Shown here: positions 44,940 to 56,441 of the stretch, piece after piece
Layout of the letters: each line of letters begins with the position of its first letter
Position numbering within the stretch: the first letter of the stretch is position 1
Origin: Ardenticatenaceae bacterium
GTDB lineage: Bacteria; Chloroflexota; Anaerolineae; Promineifilales; Promineifilaceae
Assembly (NCBI GenBank): GCA_020634435.1
Contig: JACKBS010000012.1
Location: 124,001 to 188,000 of the forward strand
Direction of reading: 5' to 3'
Length of the DNA stretch: 64,000 nt
Made by a program: the position numbers and the translations under genes
Notes under the pieces: model-generated
Databases searched by the model: none
Seen by the model: the letters and a program-made list of their open reading frames with translations, nothing else
What the model was told of the DNA's origin: nothing

Positions 44940-45199
44940 TTCAATCAGTTCAAAATCCAACGGTATTGGCTACTAGGCAACATGTAGGCGTTATTTTGAC
45001 TAGGGCGAAGAGGTCGATTAAACTGCCGCCCCTTCACAAGTCCACCAACAATTCCCGAGTTCGAGACGATTTTTCTGCCCGCCACACTTTCATGCTCCCT
45101 ATTTGATTGGAGGCGCAATGTAGAAATTTCAGCTCGATTCAAATATTGGGTGGGCAGTTGACGTAATTTTGCTAGGTAGGCGGCACTGTCGGTGATCAT
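44940..45199 (-). pseudogene. truncated, frameshifted EAD1 gene
   Basis: From the ATG at 45199 the frame reads ITDSAAYLAKLRQLPTQYLNRAEISTLRLQSNREHESVAG, a clear relative of the EAD1 start of the two WD40 giants (TDSATYLSQLHQLLNQHFNLAEIRTL). After VAG the frame is lost; a shifted frame still shows RGGSLIDLFALVK, matching NGRLPDLITLAQ. No ATPase follows. It is a relic of a fourth EAD1-type start in this island. Confidence 0.7.
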
Positions 45200-45570
45200 A
45201 GTATTCTCTTTGTCTTGATCGTTGCCTGAAAGGATTGCTGACACAACGGTTTTCATTTTAACAGAGTGCAGGGAACTAATCTACCCATTTTTGTAAAAGG
45301 AATGGTACTAAACCAGCAACTGGAATGAGTATAGCGAAATAAGCCTAGAACATGAGTAAAGCTGAAAGCTCTCCACCAGTGCCAGCGTATTTTGATGTCA
45401 ACCGCATCTGCTGAATTAATTACTGCTTAACAGCCGCAAGCTCTATCATCGCTTCCCAGGCAAGTTGCGTCTGCGCTCCATTCTCCCTGTAAGCAAAACC
45501 TTAACCTCCACACCCTACGATCAATCTCATCGTTCCTAACAGTCCGTTCCTGTTACTCGTGGAGAAACAA
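45200..45570. other. gap before SNase gene
   Basis: I see no gene here. The sequence upstream of the broken EAD1 gene shares no clear motif with other leaders. A GGAG ribosome binding site (45561-45564) serves the next gene; the GTG at 45559 overlaps it and is therefore not the start. Confidence 0.4.
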
Positions 45571-46770
45571 ATGAATACCGACACCCCACCCAAAAATAAA
45601 AAATGGACCCTGCGTAAGATCCTCGCCCTAGTCACCGCAGGCATCTTCATCACCTGCTGCGGCCTCACCAGCCTGGTCATGATGTTCGACGATACGGCCG
45701 ATCCCGAACCCACGGTCGTTGCCTTGCAAGGTCGTGCTGTAGAAATCCCCATCGAGGACGAACCTGCCGCCACCAGCACCTTACGGCCGTCCCCCACCCC
45801 CAAACCAACAAGCACAACAGAACCCACTGCCGAACCCGAGAACACTGAACTGCCCAACGAAACAACGGCCGTTGTCGTAGACATCATTGACGGCGATACT
45901 ATCGACGTTGAGATCAACGGCACCGTCTACCGCCTGCGCTACATCGGCATTGACACCCCTGAACGTGGTGATGATTTCTACACCGAATCAACCGAAGCCA
46001 ACCGCCAGCTCGTCGCGGACCAGACCGTCACCCTCGTCAAAGACGTCTCTGAAACCGACCGCTTTGGCCGACTCCTCCGCTACGTCTATCTCGACGACGG
46101 CACCTTTGTCAACGCTGAACTCGTCAGCACTGGCTACGCTCTGGCGGCCACCTACCCGCCCGATGTTGCCCACACCGAAGAATTTGCCCAACTCCAAAAC
46201 CAGGCCCAGAGTAACGCCGTAGGTCTTTGGGCCGCCGCTGCCAGCGAAGTGGCCGTCGTCCCTACCAACACCGTCAGCCCACCGACGACCACGCCCATAC
46301 CTCAACCGACCAACACCATAGCGCCCCAACCAACCGTCACCCAGGATATCCAGCCGACGGCCCCACCGGCCCCGACCGCCACGCAGCTCCCACCTACCGA
46401 GCCGTCACCGCCTCCCACCGAACCCCCGCCGCCAGCAGCGGCACCAGGTGATGTACAACTTACCTTCATCTTTTATGATGGTCTCGTCTCCCAGGTCGAA
46501 AGCGATGAATACGCCGTCATCACCCAAAACGGCGGCTCCCCCGTCAACATTGGCGGCTGGCGCTTAAACGCAGGCAATCCCGGCCAGGACTTTACCTTCC
46601 CTGGTTTTGACCTTCAGCCTGGCCAAAGCTGCCGCGTCTACACCAACGAATACCACCCCGACACCTGCGGCTTCTCCTTTGGCAGCGGCCAGGCAATTTG
46701 GAACAATGGCGGTGACTGCGGCTACCTATTCGATAATACCGGCGCTCAGGTTTCCCAACGCTGCTACTAA
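45571..46770 (+). CDS. membrane-anchored SNase-like nuclease with lamin-tail domain
   Basis: A 399-aa protein from the ATG at 45571, 6 bases after GGAG. Residues about 17-39 form a membrane anchor or signal (ILALVTAGIFITCCGLTSLVMMF), followed by a Thr/Pro/Glu-rich linker. Residues about 98-230 form a staphylococcal-nuclease domain: VVDIIDGDTIDVEINGTVYRLRYIGIDTPE with R123, D128 and E131 at the catalytic positions, then RFGRLLRYVYLDDG with R167. A long Pro/Thr-rich linker leads to a lamin-tail-like domain (about 295-399; NIGGWRLNAGNPGQDFTFPGFDLQPGQSCRVYT). SNases cut extracellular DNA and RNA with calcium. Unlike its STAND neighbours it points right, and it has C-rich codon use. It may be a nutrient or biofilm nuclease rather than a defence gene. 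Confidence 0.88.
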   Translation: MNTDTPPKNKKWTLRKILALVTAGIFITCCGLTSLVMMFDDTADPEPTVVALQGRAVEIPIEDEPAATSTLRPSPTPKPTSTTEPTAEPENTELPNETTAVVVDIIDGDTIDVEINGTVYRLRYIGIDTPERGDDFYTESTEANRQLVADQTVTLVKDVSETDRFGRLLRYVYLDDGTFVNAELVSTGYALAATYPPDVAHTEEFAQLQNQAQSNAVGLWAAAASEVAVVPTNTVSPPTTTPIPQPTNTIAPQPTVTQDIQPTAPPAPTATQLPPTEPSPPPTEPPPPAAAPGDVQLTFIFYDGLVSQVESDEYAVITQNGGSPVNIGGWRLNAGNPGQDFTFPGFDLQPGQSCRVYTNEYHPDTCGFSFGSGQAIWNNGGDCGYLFDNTGAQVSQRCY

Positions 46771-47089
46771 TGTGTCTCACCTAATTCCCTTTCAGGTAGT
46801 GAGCCAGGGTGAGGGTCTATTTAATGAATCATCAAGGGGTCTTAAAATGAGGACGGGCAAGGACTCCAGTTTGGAGGGAAAGCCCTTGCCCGATTCTGCC
46901 ATAAAGCATAGTGTCGTTTCTGTTTTTGCGCCCTAACTAGGAAAGGTTGCGTTTCTTTCAAACCAATCAGGTTCTCGTGCCCCAAAACAGGAGGTTGCCA
47001 AACGACAGAACAGCCAAAATATACCAAACACAGTTTTGTGTGGCAATAGATTACCGGGCGTGAAACGGCCGTTTCGCTGGTCAACCGGT
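46771..47089. other. trailer-side region of array 2
   Basis: No gene is supported. It contains an inverted repeat CGGGCAAGG/CCTTGCCCG (46854-46862, 46884-46892) enclosing a smaller CTCCA/TGGAG stem, without a T-run, and a 14-bp palindrome GAAACGGCCGTTTC (47062-47075) that extends the common ACGGCCGT octamer. Confidence 0.4.
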
Positions 47090-50000
47090 GTTTAAGTATT
47101 CTCTATTGAATCTTGGAGTGAGCAACCACAGGAAAACGATTACCAGGTCGCTATAAATAAGCTGTTTCAGTATTCTCTATTGAATCTTGGAGTGAGCAAC
47201 CCAAATGTCGGGGTCGGTAAGCAACTGACGGCCGATGTTTCAGTATTCTCTATTGAATCTTGGAGTGAGCAACACAGACCAACGAGGAAACAACCGTTGT
47301 ACGCGCCGTTGTTTCAGTATTCTCTATTGAATCTTGGAGTGAGCAACATTGGGGCAATAACCACCACATCGAGTTTGCACTTGTTTCAGTATTCTCTATT
47401 GAATCTTGGAGTGAGCAACTTCGTCGGCTTTCACCTCTTGCGATACGGTTTCCTTGTTTCAGTATTCTCTATTGAATCTTGGAGTGAGCAACAAACGGCG
47501 TTGGCTCAGGCCACCAAAACCCCACTTTGTTTCAGTATTCTCTATTTAATCTTGGAGTGAGCAACCTATACCTCCTAGGTTAATCTGGCAACTGTTCAAA
47601 ATGTTTCAGTATTCTCTATTGAATCTTGGAGTGAGCAACAAGGCAACCGGGTTGAGTATGACCTGGTGGATAAAGTTTCAGTATTCTCTATTGAATCTTG
47701 GAGTGAGCAACGGTGCCGGAGTTGACCCACCTCCCCCCCACGCCGCTGTTTCAGTATTCTCTATTGAATCTTGGAGTGAGCAACAACATTTGCAGCCAGT
47801 CCGAGCTGGTTTCTGTAGTGTTTCAGTATTCTCTATTGAATCTTGGAGTGAGCAACGTTGAAATCATTTTCGCTGGCTTTGACATCAACACGGTTTCAGT
47901 ATTCTCTATTGAATCTTGGAGTGAGCAACACAATGACGGTTTACCCGCGCACGCGTCATTTATTGTTTCAGTATTCTCTATTGAATCTTGGAGTGAGCAA
48001 CATTTTGTCTGCCATAGTTACGGTCTCCTCACTATTTGGTTTCAGTATTCTCTATTGAATCTTGGAGTGAGCAACATCTGCAATTTAGCGACTTACAGCG
48101 CACCAGACGCGTTTCAGTATTCTCTATTGAATCTTGGAGTGAGCAACCTCCTGGAGACTAGGTACCCATTTGTAAAGATAGGGTTTCAGTATTCTCTATT
48201 GAATCTTGGAGTGAGCAACCAGACTTGACCGCTGATGCCTACTTGAAAGTGTACGTTTCAGTATTCTCTATTGAATCTTGGAGTGAGCAACGTCGCTGTT
48301 GCTATCCTCAAGACAGTGCGGCGAGCTGTTTCAGTATTCTCTATTGAATCTTGGAGTGAGCAACTATTTACGCCGTTCTCTTTCGGCTCGTTCGCGTCGC
48401 TGTTTCAGTATTCTCTATTGAATCTTGGAGTGAGCAACCCAATAAAGATAAGTGTTTCTACAGCCACAGTTTCGTTTCAGTATTCTCTATTGAATCTTGG
48501 AGTGAGCAACCTCGTTATAGCTATCTTTGTTTCTATCGCTGTTGTCTGTTTCAGTATTCTCTATTGAATCTTGGAGTGAGCAACCGCTTGTAAGTGGTAT
48601 TAGTGCCGATACCGGGCTTGTTTCAGTATTCTCTATTGAATCTTGGAGTGAGCAACTTAAGGCCTGGATATTCAATACTGCCCCATGTCGTTTTGTTTCA
48701 GTATTCTCTATTGAATCTTGGAGTGAGCAACCCGGCGGTTACTGCGCCCGCTTCACTGACAATAGCTGTTTCAGTATTCTCTATTGAATCTTGGAGTGAG
48801 CAACCTATCCCCGGAACGTCAAAACCTACGCTGTTAAAGCCGTTTCAGTATTCTCTATTGAATCTTGGAGTGAGCAACAAACGGCCGTTGCGGTGCAGTT
48901 GGCGCTATTTTAGGGTTTCAGTATTCTCTATTGAATCTTGGAGTGAGCAACACGTAGGCAAAACGCGGCTGATGCGGCCGTACTGTTTGTTTCAGTATTC
49001 TCTATTGAATCTTGGAGTGAGCAACCAATCAACGTAAACAGTCTTTTCGTAAGCGGCGAGTGTTTCAGTATTCTCTATTGAATCTTGGAGTGAGCAACGC
49101 AGGAAACAGCTACTTTGCCGGACCGGTAACTTTGTTTCAGTATTCTCTATTGAATCTTGGAGTGAGCAACCTTGCTCTTGACTTGCCAATCCTTCATGAT
49201 GCACAGGTTTCAGTATTCTCTATTGAATCTTGGAGTGAGCAACCATGCGCCAAATCGCCAAAGATTTTGGCTACAGCGTAGTTTCAGTATTCTCTATTGA
49301 ATCTTGGAGTGAGCAACACGATAGCCGTCAATACCCGTAATAATGGCAATTTGCGTTTCAGTATTCTCTATTGAATCTTGGAGTGAGCAACATGACGGCC
49401 GTTGCTGCGCCGTGGCTTGGTCCGTTTGTTTCAGTATTCTCTATTGAATCTTGGAGTGAGCAACGATGTAGGGCACGTGGTCAAGCTGTACAAGCGGCAA
49501 CGTTTCAGTATTCTCTATTGAATCTTGGAGTGAGCAACAAGGCCGTAGCGGCCAAAGACGAGGTAACTAACAATGTTTCAGTATTCTCTATTGAATCTTG
49601 GAGTGAGCAACCCGCTAAACAGCTTCTCTAAAGTCGATTTCTTGCAGTTTCAGTATTCTCTATTGAATCTTGGAGTGAGCAACTCCGTGAACTCGCCATT
49701 GCAAGCGGCGTATCGGACGTTTCAGTATTCTCTATTGAATCTTGGAGTGAGCAACTGGCGCTACCTCGGCGCGTTACAAAATGGTGAAGCGGTTTCAGTA
49801 TTCTCTATTGAATCTTGGAGTGAGCAACCTTCTTCCAAGTCTGCCCATAGCGTCATGGCAACATGTTTCAGTATTCTCTATTGAATCTTGGAGTGAGCAA
49901 CATAACCAGGATAGGCACATTGCCGATAAAATCACCAGTTTCAGTATTCTCTATTGAATCTTGGAGTGAGCAACCGCCTAGCCTTCACCATTCCGGCAAT

Positions 50001-53000
50001 CGCTACGAGTGTTTCAGTATTCTCTATTGAATCTTGGAGTGAGCAACGAGTTTCCCACTCGTTGACAACATCTGCCGCGCTATGTTTCAGTATTCTCTAT
50101 TGAATCTTGGAGTGAGCAACGGCATTGACATGGTGATAGAGCCATTTATCAGCGCGGTTTCAGTATTCTCTATTGAATCTTGGAGTGAGCAACCAGCATT
50201 CATCGCAGTAGTGATACTAAAGATTGTCGAGTTTCAGTATTCTCTATTGAATCTTGGAGTGAGCAACCTACACGACGGCCGTTTCCACCTACCGCCAAAA
50301 GCGGTTTCAGTATTCTCTATTGAATCTTGGAGTGAGCAACCGTGGTTGGGTACGGCGATCCGATGCTTGCCACGATGTTTCAGTATTCTCTATTGAATCT
50401 TGGAGTGAGCAACACCAATGTTGGTGGGTCTTTAGATAACGCTAACCAGATGTTTCAGTATTCTCTATTGAATCTTGGAGTGAGCAACTGTTTGCCATGA
50501 TGTTATTTTAGTTCTCCAATTTTCTGTTTCAGTATTCTCTATTGAATCTTGGAGTGAGCAACTCGCCCGCCTCGTTGCGACGGCCGTATTCGGCCAACGT
50601 TTCAGTATTCTCTATTGAATCTTGGAGTGAGCAACCCGCATTCATCGCAGTAGTGATATTAAAGATTGTCGAGTTTCAGTATTCTCTATTGAATCTTGGA
50701 GTGAGCAACGTTGACGGCCCCCCTTCTTGCCAATAATTGATAATTGTTTCAGTATTCTCTATTGAATCTTGGAGTGAGCAACGATTTTAAGCTGCGCTAC
50801 GGGCTGCGGGTCACGGCGTTTCAGTATTCTCTATTGAATCTTGGAGTGAGCAACCCTCGTATCTAATAGCGTCGGGGTGGGTCATGCTTGTTTCAGTATT
50901 CTCTATTGAATCTTGGAGTGAGCAACCTGGCCAATGGCTACATCAAGCCCGGCGATACCGTGTTTCAGTATTCTCTATTGAATCTTGGAGTGAGCAACAT
51001 GGATTACGATTACACAAGCAACCAATTGCGCGTGTTTCAGTATTCTCTATTGAATCTTGGAGTGAGCAACATCGCGGCGGATGGAGTGACGGCCTAGCCA
51101 TCGTGTCGTTTCAGTATTCTCTATTGAATCTTGGAGTGAGCAACCCCTGTGGCAGCGTCATCACCACAGGAGGCGGATTAGTTTCAGTATTCTCTATTGA
51201 ATCTTGGAGTGAGCAACGTCGGTATAATTGGTCATCCCGTCTAGCTGAATACGTTTCAGTATTCTCTATTGAATCTTGGAGTGAGCAACTATACACGGCC
51301 GTTACGCGCCCGGTGTCATCAAAATGTTTCAGTATTCTCTATTGAATCTTGGAGTGAGCAACCTCGTACCAGGCGATACTTTTGGCACAAGGCCACGCTG
51401 TTTCAGTATTCTCTATTGAATCTTGGAGTGAGCAACTTGCCCACTGGCCCCAGCGCCGGAGGCGCTGGCCTTTGTTTCAGTATTCTCTATTGAATCTTGG
51501 AGTGAGCAACCTCGTAAACCCGTCCAGCTTCCTGCTGTCAGTTGATGTTTCAGTATTCTCTATTGAATCTTGGAGTGAGCAACCATCACGGACGGTCTAA
51601 AACGGCTTGGCGTTCTAAGTTTCAGTATTCTCTATTGAATCTTGGAGTGAGCAACTTGCTTGCTATTTACTGCTTACTGGTATCCATCATCGTTTCAGTA
51701 TTCTCTATTGAATCTTGGAGTGAGCAACCAACGGGCGCAACGGTTGACCTGCTACCCTACATGATGTTTCAGTATTCTCTATTGAATCTTGGAGTGAGCA
51801 ACTTTGAGTTGAGCAAAAAGCTGCTGCTGCTCTGCGTTTTGTTTCAGTATTCTCTATTGAATCTTGGAGTGAGCAACCAAGGCGGCACGGGTGGCAATGT
51901 CCAGCCGGTCGTGTTTCAGTATTCTCTATTGAATCTTGGAGTGAGCAACAGTTAGGTTCGCACGCGAACCAAAGGAGATTGAAATGTTTCAGTATTCTCT
52001 ATTGAATCTTGGAGTGAGCAACCAGCCGATACACCATCCGCCTACGCAGCGACAAGCTGTTTCAGTATTCTCTATTGAATCTTGGAGTGAGCAACACGGC
52101 CGTTACCCAACTCACCACCTCCAAGCTAGCTGTTTCAGTATTCTCTATTGAATCTTGGAGTGAGCAACATCCCGACCGGTCCACCTCCCCAGCGGGTACA
52201 CCTGTTTCAGTATTCTCTATTGAATCTTGGAGTGAGCAACCTGCGCAGCGATGCGCTGGCCCAGCGCTTCACCAAGTTTCAGTATTCTCTATTGAATCTT
52301 GGAGTGAGCAACCCGAGACGCCAGCTCAGACGGCCACCCGGCTGGGTGTTTCAGTATTCTCTATTGAATCTTGGAGTGAGCAACACTAATACACCACCTT
52401 TGGCTGCCAGATAAGCGCCTGTTTCAGTATTCTCTATTGAATCTTGGAGTGAGCAACATCCAACACGCTGGAAATGGTACCCAATAACGTCAGTTTCAGT
52501 ATTCTCTATTGAATCTTGGAGTGAGCAACCATCAATGACCCAGAAGGCGGCGCGGAGCTGCATTGTTTCAGTATTCTCTATTGAATCTTGGAGTGAGCAA
52601 CCGGTAAGCAACTGACGGCCGATGGGGGCCATGTCGGTGTTTCAGTATTCTCTATTGAATCTTGGAGTGAGCAACCCGCATGGAGCGCCATGATATTCTG
52701 GCCGAAGGTGTGTTTCAGTATTCTCTATTGAATCTTGGAGTGAGCAACCCCTGTGCCGTGCTTTGCATATGCTCCAATTGCAAACGTTTCAGTATTCTCT
52801 ATTGAATCTTGGAGTGAGCAACTTATCACCGTGCCTGACTGGACGGATACGAACAATTGTTTCAGTATTCTCTATTGAATCTTGGAGTGAGCAACCCAAG
52901 ACGGACCCGTGGCAGGTAATACCAACAGCGTGTTTCAGTATTCTCTATTGAATCTTGGAGTGAGCAACACTCCTGGCACATCGTCAGATCACGGCCGTTG

Positions 53001-54501
53001 CGCTGTTTCAGTATTCTCTATTGAATCTTGGAGTGAGCAACTCACCTAACGCAGCAGCAGAACCCGGATAAATGGCGTTTCAGTATTCTCTATTGAATCT
53101 TGGAGTGAGCAACAAGAAGAATAAGCTGGTTGAATATTTGCTAGACAATGTTTCAGTATTCTCTATTGAATCTTGGAGTGAGCAACCCCGCACAGCGCCC
53201 GTTCTGGTGTCAGCAAGTAGAACGTTTCAGTATTCTCTATTGAATCTTGGAGTGAGCAACGGTAAAGAGGGGAATTTACACCAGTAAATACTATTGTTTC
53301 AGTATTCTCTATTGAATCTTGGAGTGAGCAACAGAATATGCACGACGGTAACGAGTGGAAGATCGTCAAGTTTCAGTATTCTCTATTGAATCTTGGAGTG
53401 AGCAACGGCCCCATGTCTACCAGCTTACGACCATCACCCAACGTTTCAGTATTCTCTATTGAATCTTGGAGTGAGCAACTGGCGTTCCTACATCATGCCG
53501 CTAATCATTGACCTGTTTCAGTATTCTCTATTGAATCTTGGAGTGAGCAACTTTTGGCGTTTTCGCTGCGCCGTCAGATCATCAAATGTTTCAGTATTCT
53601 CTATTGAATCTTGGAGTGAGCAACAAAGAAAATCAAACCAACAGCCGCCGATATAAAGTGTTTCAGTATTCTCTATTGAATCTTGGAGTGAGCAACGCGT
53701 CAATGATTGGCACAGTCAACGAGGACGGCACGTTTCAGTATTCTCTATTGAATCTTGGAGTGAGCAACATCATCCAGTTAAAGAATATTTAGACTCGCTT
53801 ACCTGTTTCAGTATTCTCTATTGAATCTTGGAGTGAGCAACCGGTCAACAGCAACCCCGCGCTACGTTTTAGTGACGTTTCAGTATTCTCTATTGAATCT
53901 TGGAGTGAGCAACTTAGATGCATGTTTTAAGCAACGCAACGGCCGTTATGTTTCAGTATTCTCTATTGAATCTTGGAGTGAGCAACTGGCTACGCTGACC
54001 ACGCGCTGCCAGCAGGATGCTCAGTTTCAGTATTCTCTATTGAATCTTGGAGTGAGCAACCGTGGAACCGTCCGCTTCTGGCCCTGGCTACCAACCAGTT
54101 TCAGTATTCTCTATTGAATCTTGGAGTGAGCAACAAACAGAAGGTGCGATTGGTGTTCAGGCCAAAAGCCTGTTTCAGTATTCTCTATTGAATCTTGGAG
54201 TGAGCAACTGCTGTTGGGGCCGTCTTCAGTGCAGAAGGCGTCCTGTTTCAGTATTCTCTATTGAATCTTGGAGTGAGCAACAGAGTGGCATTTCCAGCAG
54301 TATGCAGGAAACAGACTGTTTCAGTATTCTCTATTGAATCTTGGAGTGAGCAACATGGCGTAGAGTGTCCGTGTGGACAAGAGCAAGAAACGTTTCAGTA
54401 TTCTCTATTGAATCTTGGAGTGAGCAACCGTTCTCGAATCCCTGGCCCATTGTACGGACCTCTTGTTTCAGTATTCTCTATTGAATCTTGGAGTGAGCAA
54501 C
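47090..54501 (-). CRISPR. CRISPR array 2: 102 repeats, 101 spacers
   Basis: The 37-bp repeat reads GTTTCAGTATTCTC...GGAGTGAGCAAC on the + strand. I count 102 units at a 73-bp mean period, with spacers of about 35-38 nt. The leftmost repeat has a changed base (GTTTAAG) and the one at 47529 has TATTTAAT, whereas the rightmost are perfect. The array also lies downstream of the leftward cas operon. I therefore read it leftward, with repeat GTTGCTCACTCC...ATACTGAAAC, the GAAAC end common in type I and III repeats, and newest spacers at the right. Related spacers occur at 50194/50636 and at 47201/52602. Several spacers contain the octamer ACGGCCGT. Confidence 0.98.
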
Positions 54502-54679
54502 CGATTAAGTTTCTTTATTTTAGCAGGCAAATTTTGATGATTCAACTGTATTACGCTCGTTACAACGTATTCTCGACGGCCAATGTTGAGCGAATAGAGA
54601 ATTTTTTCGGTTGTTAAGGTGCCTTTTTTCGCAAATAATTTTTTGTTGAAAAAGTGGGGGGATTTGCGAAAGATATTAT
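54502..54679 (-). promoter_or_regulatory. leader of CRISPR array 2
   Basis: A 178-bp AT-rich stretch between the Cas6 stop and the newest repeat, read leftward. It contains a perfect 10-bp inverted repeat TTTCGCAAAT (54627-54636) and ATTTGCGAAA (54662-54671) with a 25-bp centre. In the leftward direction the hairpin is followed by A, not T, so it is not an intrinsic terminator. It may be a regulatory or integration-host site. Confidence 0.6.
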
Positions 54680-55711
54680 TCATTCGATTACCAGCTTGTT
54701 GGACTGCATCCAATCCCAGTAAAGCGGCCAATTGCCGCCAGCGAGCTGGTAGATGCCGTTGCCTTTGGTGGTGGATTTGCCAGTTTGGGTGGCCTGACCC
54801 CAAATGAGCCAGGGGAGCAGTGGTTCCCAATCGTCGGTGCGGTAAACTGCCGTTCCCGTCAGGCCGCTGAGAGGTGTTTTGCTCCCTTTGCGGCTGGAGT
54901 TCGTCCACAGCTCGTGCCAGTGGGTGTCGGTTTCTATCAGTCGTACCTTTTGGGCCATAGCGTGCAGGTGGGCAACTTCGGCCGGATCGCGTCGCTGGCC
55001 GTTGGCAAACTGGCGGCTTAGCTCATCCACTCGGTAAAGGGTGCGCTGGAAGAGGACGGTAAAGTCTGGGGTTTTGAATGGTTGTTGTTTTTCTTCCAGG
55101 CGCAGTGGGGTGAGGAACTGGATAGTGAGTTCGTTGTTGGCGGGCATATTGTGGCGATGGTATTGGCTGATTTGTAGGACGGCCGTGTGGTCCACATGCA
55201 GGGTTGGGATGGTGACTAGGCTGTCGCCGGGGGCTAGCAGCTGCTGGATGTCGCCCCGCAGCGGATCGATGGCGCTGATGGTGTGGAGGTGGAAACGGCC
55301 GTTGCCTTCACGTCGTCCAGGGCCAATGCCTTCCCCCTGCCCCATCTCAGAAATGGCCAGGACAAAGTAGGGTAGATAGCGGAAGCCTTCGCCGAGCAGG
55401 GTGAGGCCAAAGGAGAAGGTTTCGCCGGGCTGCACGTCCCAGCGGGCGGGGATGGGGGGCATGAGGGTGTAGGCGCGGACGACGGTGCCGGGGTCCAGAT
55501 TGGCGGTGAGCAGCCAGCAGGCTGGGCAGGTAGCGGCGTGGGCGTCACTGGGTGGTTTGCCATCACTGCGATTGGCTTCCGGGCAAACTGCCCGACGCAT
55601 GACGTTGGCCAGGGCGTTGCGCAGGTTGTTGCCTGCGTAATGGCCGCCCAGTTTGATGGGCGTGGTGGCGGTGCAGTCGAAGCGGAGGTGGGTGAGCTGT
55701 AGGTTGGTCAT
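54680..55711 (-). CDS. cas6: Cas6 pre-crRNA endoribonuclease
   Basis: A 343-aa Cas6 of the larger bacterial type. The C-terminal RAMP signature is clear: LSGLTGTAVYRTDDWEPLLPWLIWGQATQTGKSTTKGNGIYQL, the Gly-rich loop preceded by the expected helix. A likely zinc or structural motif CPEANRSDGKPPSDAHAATCPAC lies near 44-68. Cas6 cuts the long array transcript inside each repeat to give crRNAs. It is the last gene of the leftward type I operon, 29 bp after Cas5, and faces the leader of array 2. RBS AGGAAA. Candidate catalytic histidines (HYAG near residue 24) are a guess. Confidence 0.88.
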   Translation of the reverse strand: MTNLQLTHLRFDCTATTPIKLGGHYAGNNLRNALANVMRRAVCPEANRSDGKPPSDAHAATCPACWLLTANLDPGTVVRAYTLMPPIPARWDVQPGETFSFGLTLLGEGFRYLPYFVLAISEMGQGEGIGPGRREGNGRFHLHTISAIDPLRGDIQQLLAPGDSLVTIPTLHVDHTAVLQISQYHRHNMPANNELTIQFLTPLRLEEKQQPFKTPDFTVLFQRTLYRVDELSRQFANGQRRDPAEVAHLHAMAQKVRLIETDTHWHELWTNSSRKGSKTPLSGLTGTAVYRTDDWEPLLPWLIWGQATQTGKSTTKGNGIYQLAGGNWPLYWDWMQSNKLVIE

Positions 55712-55740
55712 TTGTTTCCTCTGGCGGATCTATTGGTAAA

Positions 55741-56436
55741 TTACGAATTTGCTACCCGTTCGTACAGAGAGTAGGCGCGGCTGGATTTGGTTAGGCGGTA
55801 GGGTAGGATGATGTGACGAGTGATGCGTAACGGCCGTTTCTTGTTGTAAATATCTACTTGCTCAAACTTCATCTTAGGATCACAATCATCTAACTGCTGC
55901 ACCAGCCCCATTTTAGGGAATTGATTGGCTTCTGCTGTGAGCATGATGAATTCGGCCGTACCTTCTGTAACCTCTGGTTTCGCCAATAATTGCACAAAGC
56001 CACCCCGTTTGCCCCAATAATTGACTTGGACCAGCCAGTCTTGCAACTGTGGCTGGTTCTTTTCCACGACACCAAAGATCAAATCTACAGGCTCTGGGTG
56101 ATACACATATTCCCGGTAGCCTATTGTTTTTTGAAAAGGCCCAGCGTCTGCCGAACCTGGATCGGCCGGATTACGGCGCAATTTTAGAATTTTGGCAAAT
56201 AAATTGGTAACGACAATTTGCTCAGGCAGTTGAATGCCGATTTGCAAATCCCGAATCCAAGGCCAGGCTTTTTTGCCTGGTGCATGGCCGCTGGTGCGTA
56301 AGGCCACATCCAACAAGGCCAGCTTGAGCGCGTAGGGGGATGGTACGAGTAAGCTTTTCCCCCCTGAAGATGTGGCCCAAGACGGCCGTAAACTAAACAG
56401 AGTGGTTGGTTGATAACTTGCTTTGAGCCATACCAT
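55741..56436 (-). CDS. cas5: Cas5 subunit of type I Cascade
   Basis: A 231-aa RAMP protein between Cas7 (5-bp gap) and Cas6. The start MVWLKASYQPTTLFSLRPSWATSSGGKSLLVPSPYALKLALLDVAL shows the substrate-groove pattern of Cas5 (first strand, then PSPYxLKxALLxxA). Position and size fit Cas5, which caps the 5' handle of the crRNA in the interference complex. Subtype (I-A, I-B or a DevS-like form) cannot be fixed by eye. Confidence 0.8.
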   Translation of the reverse strand: MVWLKASYQPTTLFSLRPSWATSSGGKSLLVPSPYALKLALLDVALRTSGHAPGKKAWPWIRDLQIGIQLPEQIVVTNLFAKILKLRRNPADPGSADAGPFQKTIGYREYVYHPEPVDLIFGVVEKNQPQLQDWLVQVNYWGKRGGFVQLLAKPEVTEGTAEFIMLTAEANQFPKMGLVQQLDDCDPKMKFEQVDIYNKKRPLRITRHIILPYRLTKSSRAYSLYERVANS

Positions 56437-56441
56437 CAGCT

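Noticed and set aside
46854..46892. Terminator after the SNase gene
   Set aside because: The stem is good but no T-run follows on either strand and the loop is long; kept only as an inverted repeat.
47180..54617. Open frames with repeated FQYSLLNLGVSN or VFSIESWSEQ segments
   Set aside because: Translations of array 2 repeats; no ribosome binding sites and the pattern follows the 73-bp repeat period.
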